Source of the DNA: an uncultured Verrucomicrobiota bacterium
GTDB lineage: Bacteria; Verrucomicrobiota; Verrucomicrobiia; Limisphaerales; UBA1096
Assembly: GCA_913045395.1 (NCBI GenBank)
Contig: CAJWPV010000139.1
Span: 1 to 5,173, forward strand
Direction of reading: 5' to 3'
Length of the DNA: 5,173 nucleotides
This document shows positions 1 through 5,173 of this stretch, in pieces. Both the position numbers and the translations under genes were made by a program. Within the stretch, counting starts at the first letter, position 1. Each line of letters opens with the position of its first letter. The notes beneath the pieces are model-generated. The model made no database searches and was not told where the DNA came from. It saw only the letters and a list, made by a program, of their open reading frames with translations.

Positions 1-650
1 CCCGGCGTGCCACGGTCGCTGCCGCAGGCGTGAAAGTGTCCAAGGTGTTTGCCAGCGGCGCGGATGGCCTTGCCCTGGTTTTTCTCCTCGATGTTCATGT
101 GGAACGTGTCGAGGTGAAGTTTCAGCGCCGGGCTGCCGACCGCCTTGATGAGGCGCAGCCCCTTCTCACACGTATTGAGAAAGTCGGTCTCAAAACGGTT
201 GAGCGGCTCGACACAGATTTGCACCCCTTTTTTCTCGGCGTAGGCGGTGAGTATCTTGAGGTTCTTCACCACGAGAGCGAACTCCTTTTTTTGATCCTTA
301 GCCTCCACGGCATCGGCCTTGCCAACCACGGAGTAAACCGGGCCGATCAATGACGGGCAGTCGAGGTTGACCATGTGGTCGATGAGTGCTTTGCAGTACT
401 TCATCGCCTCGCGCTGATCCTTCGCCGAGCCACGGAAATCACGTCCCGGGCCCATGCAGGCGCAGACCGAGCCGCAGACCAGGCCGGCGCGATCGAGTGC
501 TTTTTTGACCTTCACCGAGTCGATGTGCTCAGGCGCCTCGATCGGCAACTCAACGGTGTCGAAACCCCACTTCTTGAACTTGGAAAATAGCCGGGTACTC
601 TGCGTCACGAACGGCGACACGAACAAAAATGAATTAATACCGAATCTCAT
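1..650 (-). CDS. Sugar epimerase/isomerase, D-tagatose/D-psicose 3-epimerase-like TIM barrel (3' end beyond window)
   Basis: Reading from the ATG at 650 gives 216 complete codons without a stop before the window's left edge, so the C-terminus is missing. The protein starts MRFGINSF and has the family's signature stretches: VEPLNRFETDFLNT around residues 147-160, LHLDTFHMNIEE around 178-189 and HFHACGSDRGTP near the end. Spacing matches the Pseudomonas cichorii D-tagatose 3-epimerase active site: Glu148, Asp181 and His207 take the place of three metal ligands (family Glu152, Asp185, His211), and Glu154, His184 and Arg213 match the substrate-binding Glu158, His188 and Arg217. The fourth metal ligand, a Glu, would lie outside the window. 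The family binds Mn2+ or Co2+ and epimerises ketohexoses at C3, usually in the cytoplasm; no signal peptide is seen. An AGGA sits 6 bases before the ATG and supports this start. The exact sugar cannot be predicted, and many Planctomycetota/Verrucomicrobiota paralogues are uncharacterised. Confidence 0.9.
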   Translation of the reverse strand, partial: MRFGINSFLFVSPFVTQSTRLFSKFKKWGFDTVELPIEAPEHIDSVKVKKALDRAGLVCGSVCACMGPGRDFRGSAKDQREAMKYCKALIDHMVNLDCPSLIGPVYSVVGKADAVEAKDQKKEFALVVKNLKILTAYAEKKGVQICVEPLNRFETDFLNTCEKGLRLIKAVGSPALKLHLDTFHMNIEEKNQGKAIRAAGKHLGHFHACGSDRGTP

Positions 651-656
651 GATGAA

Positions 657-660
657 TCCT
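657..660 (-). promoter_or_regulatory. Ribosome binding site of the epimerase gene
   Basis: On the minus strand the sequence reads ACAGGATTCATC followed by ATG. The AGGA core is 6 bases from the start codon, which fixes the epimerase start at 650. It also shows that this gene has its own initiation signal after the 90-base gap behind the peptidase gene. Confidence 0.6.
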
Positions 661-740
661 GTGAAAGGCGGAACCTACGGAAAGCCAGCCGCCGATTCAA
701 TGCCGAAATCCTTCCGCTTGGCCAGACGCCCGCCCGAGGA

Positions 741-1904
741 CTACCGCCAGTCGAGGTGATCCGGCAGGCGGTTGAAGTTCTCCGGCCCGGCTGGCGTGAC
801 CGCCACCATGTCCTCGACACGCACGCCGCCGAACCTGGCCGAGTACAAACCCGGCTCAACCGTGAACACCTCGTTAGCCAAGATTTCGCCGCCGCCATCC
901 GAGAGCAGGATCGGCTCGTGGACATCCAGCCCGATCCCGTGGCCGGTGCCATGACGCATCGAGATGAACCCGTCATCCGCATTCTCCGGCGGTAACCCCA
1001 TGACATAGCCGCTGCCGGTGATTGACGCAACAGTCGCCTGGTGCACTGTGTCGCCGGTTGCTCCCACACGCAACGCGGCGATGGCTTCAGCCTTGGCCTC
1101 CATCACGGCAGCATGCATTTGCACCAACTCCGGCGACGGCTCGCCGTTCACCGCCGTTCGGGTGCAGTCGCCCCAGTAACCGGTCTCATTGTCGCGCGGG
1201 AAAATGTCGATGATCACCGGCAGACCGGTCTGGAGCGGGCCGGTGCCATGATGATGACAATCAGCCACGTGCGGCACTGTCACGACAATCGAGTCGTGAT
1301 GATTGGAAAAGTTTTTGCCGATTAAAAAACTTGTGATTCGTTGACGCACCAACTCCGAGGTCAGCGTCGTGTCACTGTCGCGCAACACCCCGTCCACATC
1401 CGGTGTCGCCGCGCAAATCATCCGGCAGGCAAATCCTATCGCCTCCTCAGTGACCGACTGCGCCCGGCGTAAGTGCGCCAACTCCTCCTCCGACTTGGTG
1501 CGCCGATCCAGAACAGCCAGTTGTGGATCGTACTCAACCTCGATTCCGGTGTCGCGAAGGTGCGCGGTAAAGATCATCGGCAACGAACCATCCGTACGCA
1601 CCCGGTCAATACCATTGCGGCGAAGGCACTCGGCGCCAGCCTGAGCGAGCGCGGTGTCGCGGTCACCTGATAAACCACCCTCCGGCTCGTAGTCGGCGGC
1701 ACAACCGATCTCATCAGCCCGGGCGTGTTTTCGGGCAAGACCCATCTCGATATCGCGCACGAGAAGGATGGAGCTGGAACTGCCGTCCGGCTGCGGCAGA
1801 CTGATATAAAATACCGCATCACCAACCGAAAACTGGATGCGATGCCGCACATTCATATTGGTGGCCGGCACACCACCGAGAACAAACGCCGAGTCGCTGC
1901 TCAT
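741..1904 (-). CDS. M24 family metallopeptidase, Xaa-Pro aminopeptidase-like
   Basis: A 387-residue protein beginning MSSDSAFVLGG, of the creatinase/aminopeptidase P (pita-bread) fold. All five metal ligands of the family can be seen: Asp233 (in IIDIFPRD), Asp246 (in YWGDCTRT), His322 (in RHGTGHGIGLDVHE), Glu350 (in FTVEPGLY) and Glu364 (in GVRVEDMV). His329 matches the second conserved active-site histidine. The first two Asp are 13 residues apart instead of the usual 11, because of a DIFPRDNETGYWGD-type loop that I associate with a distinct bacterial subgroup. Roughly the first 140 residues form a creatinase-type N-terminal domain. Such enzymes remove the N-terminal residue of peptides with proline at position 2, or act on related amide substrates, using two metal ions. 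No signal peptide is visible, so it is probably cytoplasmic. A longer TTG-start reading to 1958 adds 18 residues, but the ATG at 1904 has the better ribosome binding site. It lies 81 bases after the hydrolase gene. Confidence 0.92.
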   Translation of the reverse strand: MSSDSAFVLGGVPATNMNVRHRIQFSVGDAVFYISLPQPDGSSSSILLVRDIEMGLARKHARADEIGCAADYEPEGGLSGDRDTALAQAGAECLRRNGIDRVRTDGSLPMIFTAHLRDTGIEVEYDPQLAVLDRRTKSEEELAHLRRAQSVTEEAIGFACRMICAATPDVDGVLRDSDTTLTSELVRQRITSFLIGKNFSNHHDSIVVTVPHVADCHHHGTGPLQTGLPVIIDIFPRDNETGYWGDCTRTAVNGEPSPELVQMHAAVMEAKAEAIAALRVGATGDTVHQATVASITGSGYVMGLPPENADDGFISMRHGTGHGIGLDVHEPILLSDGGGEILANEVFTVEPGLYSARFGGVRVEDMVAVTPAGPENFNRLPDHLDWR

Positions 1905-1909
1905 GGTTA

Positions 1910-1914
1910 CCTCT
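1910..1914 (-). promoter_or_regulatory. Ribosome binding site deciding the M24 peptidase start
   Basis: The minus strand reads AGAGGTAACC and then ATG, so the AGAGG core is 5 bases from the start codon at 1904. It is the strongest Shine-Dalgarno match in the window and favours the ATG over the in-frame TTG 54 bases upstream. Confidence 0.65.
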
Positions 1915-1985
1915 ATAGATTTAACGGTAAATTCTTCGCGCCAAACCAAGCGCGGCAAACATAACCAACTGCAAAAATATCCGAA

Positions 1986-2849
1986 TCATTTTTTGGCATT
2001 TAGTTTGCCGGTGAGAAACTGCATAAGCGATTCTCTCCCGTCCTTGATGATCAAGTTTGCGCCAGCCTCCTTGGCCCGCTTTTCTAGTACATCGACAAAA
2101 CGCTGGCTATGGACGCCCTGCCCTTCCTTACCGGGTGAGAAGTGCATAGGTGGGTCGTTCTTATCCATGTTTCCGAGCATATCCATATCCTTGCGCAGTT
2201 CGTTGAAACGCTTTTCACCAAGCTGAGCTTTCGAAGATTTCACCATACCCCAGTACGGTGTTTTGTCCTCAGGCAAACCGAGAATCTGCGGCCATTGGAT
2301 GACATCAAATGTTGCCTGAACCCAAAAACCACCGGCAGCGGTCAGGCGACTCGACTCGCGCAACACCGGGTCCTTGGAATTGGGGTCCGCCTGATCGTCA
2401 ATAGTCGCCAACCAGAGACTCGCACTGGCGCCGGCCGACTCGCCGTAAGACGCCACACGAGTTTTGTCCAGGTTGTATTTCTTTGCGTTGTGCCGGAGGA
2501 ACTGCACTGCCCGTGCACAGTCATTCATGATCTCGTGCAACATCGCCTGGTTTAGTAGCCGGTACTCCACGTCGGCATACGCGATTCCGGCTGCATTGCA
2601 TACCGCAGCCGTTCGACTGTGCGTTTTTTCGCGGATATCCCCAACCACAAAACCACCACCGTGATAATGCAACACCAACGGAGTGGGTGACTTGGTTTTC
2701 GGTAGCCAAAGGTGCAACACCTGCCGTTTCTCTTTTCCATACGGGATCAGCTTGTGATCCGCCTCTTTAGGCTCGATCGATTCCTGCGCCTGCGCTTGGC
2801 CAAGTGCGGCCACAAGTGCTAATCCAATCGTTGTAATTCGATACTTCAT
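1986..2849 (-). CDS. Exported alpha/beta hydrolase (esterase/lipase-like, HGGG and GESAG motifs)
   Basis: A 287-residue protein starting MKYRITTIGLALVAALGQAQA, a typical Sec signal peptide with an AxA cleavage site after about residue 21. The mature part shows the oxyanion motif HGGG at 63-66 and the nucleophile elbow GESAG at 136-140 with Ser138, the hallmarks of hormone-sensitive-lipase/BD-FAE-like esterases. Around 109-149 it has the CARAVQFLRHNAKKYNLDKTRVASYGESAGASASLWLA-type region, split here as CARAVQFLRHN and RVASYGESAG, that I recall from exported planctomycete and verrucomicrobial hydrolases. The likely activity is cleavage of an ester in the periplasm or at the surface; the substrate is unknown. 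The usual C-terminal histidine after the last strand is not obvious: the only histidines there are His236 and His247. No clear Shine-Dalgarno precedes the ATG, but the upstream CotH-like gene ends only 7 bases before it, which suggests translation by re-initiation. A longer reading to 2960 lies inside the CotH-like gene and hides the signal peptide, so it is rejected. Confidence 0.88.
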   Translation of the reverse strand: MKYRITTIGLALVAALGQAQAQESIEPKEADHKLIPYGKEKRQVLHLWLPKTKSPTPLVLHYHGGGFVVGDIREKTHSRTAAVCNAAGIAYADVEYRLLNQAMLHEIMNDCARAVQFLRHNAKKYNLDKTRVASYGESAGASASLWLATIDDQADPNSKDPVLRESSRLTAAGGFWVQATFDVIQWPQILGLPEDKTPYWGMVKSSKAQLGEKRFNELRKDMDMLGNMDKNDPPMHFSPGKEGQGVHSQRFVDVLEKRAKEAGANLIIKDGRESLMQFLTGKLNAKK

Positions 2850-2856
2850 TAAAATG

Positions 2857-4536
2857 TTATGAAAACTGGTCCACGACTGCGGCAACAAAAACAATCCAGC
2901 CAATGATACAAAATGTAGCAAAGATCGCGCAGCGAAAACCCAGGTCGCGCCGAACGGCAAACCCGTATATCGCCGGAGCCAGTGGAGAAAAGAAAATATT
3001 CAGGCAACCCCAAAGAGTGCTCCCACGAAAACCAACCACGATGCCCCAAATCCACCCCGCAAGGTTGAGTAACAAGACCGAAAAAAACGCTATGCTCCAA
3101 CCAATTATTTCCGGCCAATTCGGCGGCGGGTCATGCAGAATATGGCCTTCCGACTCTCCATCAAGCTGTCGCCTTACTGACTCTCTACGCTTGGTTACAA
3201 AATACTTTATTGGATGCTCTTCGTACCACTTCGGACTATCTGCCAACACTCCGTCGAAGCCATCAGTGGCCTTAGGGCCATTGATCTTAACCATTGGCCG
3301 AACAAATTCTCCCACTTTTTCAATCTGCTGGTGCATTTTATCCTCAGCGAAGATACTGTTTAGATAGGTGTCCAGATAATCGTGATATGTCTTCTTGTGC
3401 CGTGGAATGTTCAACACGCGCTCAATCAGTATGTGCCCTTTGCCGCCAGGATGATCAATGCTCAACTTGCGGCGCGTCTCCGGCGTCCCATTGAAAGGGA
3501 ACACGCCAAACGAGATATCCATGTCCCATGGAAAAAACTGAAACTTGTTCGAATCCGGCTCAAGGTAAATGTAGTGATTCTGGGAACCACCAAGAAAACT
3601 GTCGAGGTTTGTAAGTAGAACATTTACAGCCAGGAACCTAAGGAACTGGTCGACATCAAGGTAACTCTCGACCTTTTCTTCGAACGCATCATCCTCGGAC
3701 TTGTGGATCAACCTCGCGAACTCGATGACACGTTTTTTTTGTTCCTCGCTTGGCTTGGTCTTGGGGACAAAGCCGACCTCGTACTCATCCCATTCTTCCC
3801 CAAAATACCGGAAAGCGCCAAAGGTGCTCGGCTTCATCAACAATCCCTTCGCCGAGCCATAACGGTCCTTGAGAAACCGCTTGTCCACCTGCTCAATCAC
3901 CGTGTAGAGCCCATGAGGTTGACGATCGACTTTGCCAGGAATGGTCAGGCTGACCTTCGCGTATCCGACCCGGGAACAGTGAATCCCCGCCTCACGAAAT
4001 AGCTCATACGACAACGGCTCACGCATCAGGGACGGGTCGGTGCTGTTATTGTTTAGGTTTACCTTGGTCAGGTCTCGGAACTCCAGCTCATCATCGTATT
4101 CGTTGAAATCGATCTTGAACGACAATCGCCTTGTCACATCACCCTCAACATATTCAAGGAATGTCCCGTTCCCCTTGTAGCGCAGACCGATCCCTTTAAC
4201 CGTTTCGCCGTCGATCGTGATCTCCGCTTTACCATACTGGTGATCGACACCCAGATAACCGGCTAGTCCAGGCCGTGTCGATTTCTCACTGCGAAAATGC
4301 CCACCGGTCAAGGCGTCCGCCATCAGACCTTGGATTGCCACACCAAAATCCATTTTCGTCCCCTTGGGTGGTTGCAACTTGGCCCATTCCTCCGGTTCGA
4401 TCCGAATATGGACATCAATGACGTTGTCCAGACCAAAGAGCGACTCCGGCCCGGCGGACGGCTTCTCCCCCTGGCCAAGCGCCTGTCCAAGTGACATCGC
4501 CACGGAAAGAAAAATCACTGAGTGAAAACGACTCAT
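2857..4536 (-). CDS. CotH kinase family protein, exported, with hydrophobic C-terminal membrane domain
   Basis: A 559-residue protein starting MSRFHSVIFLSVAMSLGQALGQ, which reads as a signal peptide. CotH-family features follow in order: a strand-rich N-terminal part, RYKGNGTF at 119-126, SFKIDFNEY near 139-147, LNNNSTDPSLMREPLSYELF near 161-180, HGLYTVIEQVDKRFLK near 208-223, LTNLDSFLGG near 308-317 with Asp312, NHYIYLEPD at 320-328, and FFPWDMDISFG at 334-344, where Asp338 and Asp340 are the likely metal-binding acids. Bacillus CotH is a spore-coat protein kinase, and the wider family phosphorylates or otherwise modifies surface proteins. The C-terminus, residues about 473-559, departs from ordinary CotH: it has two or three hydrophobic segments at roughly 476-502, 509-527 and 535-556, with Arg-rich links GFR and RRDLGFR. 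The domain should therefore be anchored in the membrane. The hydrolase gene follows after 7 bases. The start at 4536 is chosen for the signal peptide, as the longer reading to 4569 adds an unlikely MPCGGCNRLPF leader. No strong ribosome binding site is seen. Confidence 0.88.
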   Translation of the reverse strand: MSRFHSVIFLSVAMSLGQALGQGEKPSAGPESLFGLDNVIDVHIRIEPEEWAKLQPPKGTKMDFGVAIQGLMADALTGGHFRSEKSTRPGLAGYLGVDHQYGKAEITIDGETVKGIGLRYKGNGTFLEYVEGDVTRRLSFKIDFNEYDDELEFRDLTKVNLNNNSTDPSLMREPLSYELFREAGIHCSRVGYAKVSLTIPGKVDRQPHGLYTVIEQVDKRFLKDRYGSAKGLLMKPSTFGAFRYFGEEWDEYEVGFVPKTKPSEEQKKRVIEFARLIHKSEDDAFEEKVESYLDVDQFLRFLAVNVLLTNLDSFLGGSQNHYIYLEPDSNKFQFFPWDMDISFGVFPFNGTPETRRKLSIDHPGGKGHILIERVLNIPRHKKTYHDYLDTYLNSIFAEDKMHQQIEKVGEFVRPMVKINGPKATDGFDGVLADSPKWYEEHPIKYFVTKRRESVRRQLDGESEGHILHDPPPNWPEIIGWSIAFFSVLLLNLAGWIWGIVVGFRGSTLWGCLNIFFSPLAPAIYGFAVRRDLGFRCAIFATFCIIGWIVFVAAVVDQFS

Positions 4537-4594
4537 GAATGGTAAACGGTTACAACCACCGCAGGGCACAAGTTACAACCAGCCACGGAAAGAA
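4499..4594. repeat. 13-base direct repeat spanning the CotH-like gene start
   Basis: The plus-strand word gccacggaaagaa occurs at 4499-4511 and again at 4582-4594, 83 bases apart. The first copy lies within the signal-peptide codons of the CotH-like gene and the second in its upstream gap. The match stops at both ends of the word. It could be a small slippage duplication, a binding site pair, or coincidence. Confidence 0.5.
4549..4581. repeat. Pair of 10-base direct repeats upstream of the CotH-like gene, possible operator
   Basis: The plus-strand word gttacaacca is found at 4549-4558 and 4572-4581. The 23-base period is close to two helical turns, so both copies would face the same side of the DNA. 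Read on the minus strand the start-proximal copy is GGTTGTAACC, whose outer GGTT and AACC arms are symmetric. The pair ends 12 bases before the CotH-like start codon. A regulator site is a plausible but unproven reading; I see no convincing promoter elements beside it. Confidence 0.35.
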
Positions 4595-4605
4595 GCAGCC
4601 AAATA

Positions 4606-4632
4606 ATCAATCGCGCACACTGCGATCAATCG
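4606..4632. other. Weak hairpin and short direct repeat behind the Rieske gene
   Basis: The word atcaatcg is repeated at 4606-4613 and 4625-4632, the second copy overlapping the Rieske stop codon. On the minus strand ATCGC and GCGAT can pair around a 7-base loop, followed by TGATTATTT. The stem is only five base pairs and the T run is broken, so it is at best a poor terminator. It is the only candidate in the 89-base gap for a boundary between the Rieske and CotH-like transcription units. Confidence 0.2.
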
Positions 4633-4958
4633 ACAAGGCGAATCTCGCCGTTTGCAACCTCGATGTTCAGCGAGTGGAGGCTGGCACCGGCGCAAGGGCC
4701 CTCGATGCATAGACCGGTTTTTGGGTGGTACATTGCGCCGTGCGTTTGGCAGACGAACAGGCTCCCGTCGCTGGTGAAAAACTCACCGTCGCCGTAATCG
4801 AGGGTCAGCGGCTGATGGCGGCAGAGGTTCTCGTAGGCAACAATCTGACCCTTGTAGTTGGCCACGAAGGCATCCACACGAATGCCGTCGCGCTTAAATG
4901 AAAACCGCTTGGTCGTCCCCTCGGGCAGGTCGTCGAGCTTGACGAGTTTTTTACGCAT
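4626..4958 (-). CDS. Small Rieske [2Fe-2S] ferredoxin-like protein
   Basis: A 110-residue single-domain protein with the Rieske cluster motif: Cys46-x-His48 (LCRHQP) and Cys70-x2-His73 (FVCQTHGAMYH), 21 residues between the two pairs. Two Cys and two His ligate a [2Fe-2S] cluster. The length and lack of any signal peptide or membrane anchor point to a soluble cytoplasmic carrier of the ferredoxin type, not a cytochrome bc1 subunit or a full oxygenase. The loop Cys84-IEGP-Cys89 adds two more cysteines whose role is unknown; they are not the disulfide pair of bc1 Rieske proteins, which lies inside the cluster loops. The ATG shares its A with the TGA stop of the LarE gene, with an AAGGG three bases before the start, so the two are likely co-translated. 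Its electron partner is not in the window. Regulation or repair of a metal enzyme is an alternative to plain electron transfer. Confidence 0.93.
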   Translation of the reverse strand: MRKKLVKLDDLPEGTTKRFSFKRDGIRVDAFVANYKGQIVAYENLCRHQPLTLDYGDGEFFTSDGSLFVCQTHGAMYHPKTGLCIEGPCAGASLHSLNIEVANGEIRLVD

Positions 4959-5173
4959 CAGCCCTTTGCCAAGGCGACGCCCTCGTTGAGGCTACCGCGC
5001 CGATAACCCCTTGTGTCGAGTGTGACATCAGTGAAACCGGCCTCGCGAAATTGAGCGGCAACGTTGGCCATCATTTCCTCTCCAACGAATCGCTCCATCT
5101 CCGCTTGGCCAAGCTCAAACTTGGCCAGCGCGCCGCCGGGTTGCTCGTGATGACGCACACGTACTTCACTAAA
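4958..5173 (-). CDS. larE: LarE-type ATP-dependent sacrificial sulfur transferase, C-terminal fragment
   Basis: Only the last 71 codons are in the window; the frame is open to the right edge. The fragment begins FSEVRVRHHE and ends GFTDVTLDTRGYRRGSLNEG plus a short tail. These match the LarE C-terminal pattern, VRVRHH...A..E followed by GF..VTLDL.GYR.GSMNE. LarE is a PP-loop ATPase that adenylates the nicotinic-acid-derived precursor and gives up a cysteine sulfur, or in some homologues cluster sulfur, to make the nickel-pincer nucleotide used by lactate racemase and other LarA-family epimerases. The PP-loop and the sulfur-donating cysteine region are outside the window, so cysteine-type and [4Fe-4S]-type LarE cannot be told apart. 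The GTG at 5158 is an internal valine codon in the conserved VRVRHH motif and not a start. The stop overlaps the Rieske ATG by one base. A typical LarE is about 270 residues, so about 200 are missing here. Confidence 0.85.
   Translation of the reverse strand, partial: FSEVRVRHHEQPGGALAKFELGQAEMERFVGEEMMANVAAQFREAGFTDVTLDTRGYRRGSLNEGVALAKG

Noticed and set aside
651..740. GGCGG/CCGCC inverted repeat before the epimerase gene
   Set aside because: The stem is short with a 17-base loop and no T run, and such matches are expected in GC-rich DNA.
647..1069. 140-residue open frame on the minus strand
   Set aside because: It overlaps the M24 peptidase gene in another frame and has a low-complexity Arg/Ser-rich product without recognisable motifs.
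1905..1958. 18-residue N-terminal extension of the M24 peptidase from a TTG
   Set aside because: The ATG at 1904 has a clear AGAGG five bases upstream, and the extension has no family resemblance.
1930..1962. CGCGC/GCGCG inverted repeat in the hydrolase-peptidase gap
   Set aside because: The stem is only five base pairs with an 8-base loop and no T run follows, so a terminator is not supported.
1837..2226. 129-residue plus-strand open frame spanning the peptidase-hydrolase gap
   Set aside because: Most of it is antisense to two well-supported genes and the product shows no motif.
2850..2960. 37-residue N-terminal extension of the hydrolase
   Set aside because: It lies inside the CotH-like coding region and would bury a good signal peptide that begins at the ATG at 2849.
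2903..3367. 154-residue plus-strand open frame
   Set aside because: It is antisense to the CotH-like gene, its product has no recognisable domain, and the opposite frame has clear family motifs.
4537..4569. 11-residue extension of the CotH-like protein
   Set aside because: MPCGGCNRLPF before MSRFHSVIFLS weakens the signal peptide and crosses the repeat-bearing upstream gap.

Overview
The window is a compact bacterial chromosome segment in which all six recognisable genes lie on the minus strand. Read in transcription order from the right edge they are: the 3' end of a LarE-type sulfur transferase (partial), a small Rieske [2Fe-2S] protein, an exported CotH-family kinase-like protein with a hydrophobic C-terminal domain, an exported alpha/beta hydrolase, a cytoplasmic M24 (Xaa-Pro aminopeptidase-like) metallopeptidase, and a D-tagatose/D-psicose 3-epimerase-like sugar isomerase cut by the left edge. 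No gene is supported on the plus strand. I found no RNA gene, insertion sequence or CRISPR array. No gene-free stretch exceeds about 90 bases.

The likely source is a Verrucomicrobiota or Planctomycetota bacterium. This is an inference from gene content: CotH-domain proteins with signal peptides, exported HGGG/GESAG hydrolases of this particular type, M24 peptidases with the DIFPR-type first metal motif, and many sugar epimerases are a combination I associate with those phyla. No phylogenetic marker is present to settle it.

Layout. At 4958-5173 LarE ends and shares one base with the Rieske gene start (TGATG), so those two are probably translationally coupled. At 4537-4625 an 89-base gap holds two short direct repeats and a weak hairpin, and it may carry the start of a second transcription unit. 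At 1986-4536 the CotH-like gene and the hydrolase gene are separated by only 7 bases, and both products carry signal peptides. This makes them the strongest candidate functional pair at the cell envelope. In sampled lines the pair is visibly lower in GC than the genes on either side. At 1-1904 the peptidase and epimerase genes follow with gaps of 81 and 90 bases and good ribosome binding sites of their own. They look like independent metabolic enzymes on the same strand.

How the genes may work together. LarE supplies sulfur in the nickel-pincer cofactor pathway, and the coupled Rieske protein may be an electron carrier for it or for a neighbour outside the window. The CotH-like protein and hydrolase may modify and de-esterify a shared surface substrate, but no substrate can be read from the sequence. 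The window does not prove a new system. The most original points are the CotH protein with a C-terminal membrane module coupled to a hydrolase without an obvious canonical catalytic histidine, and the LarE-Rieske coupling.
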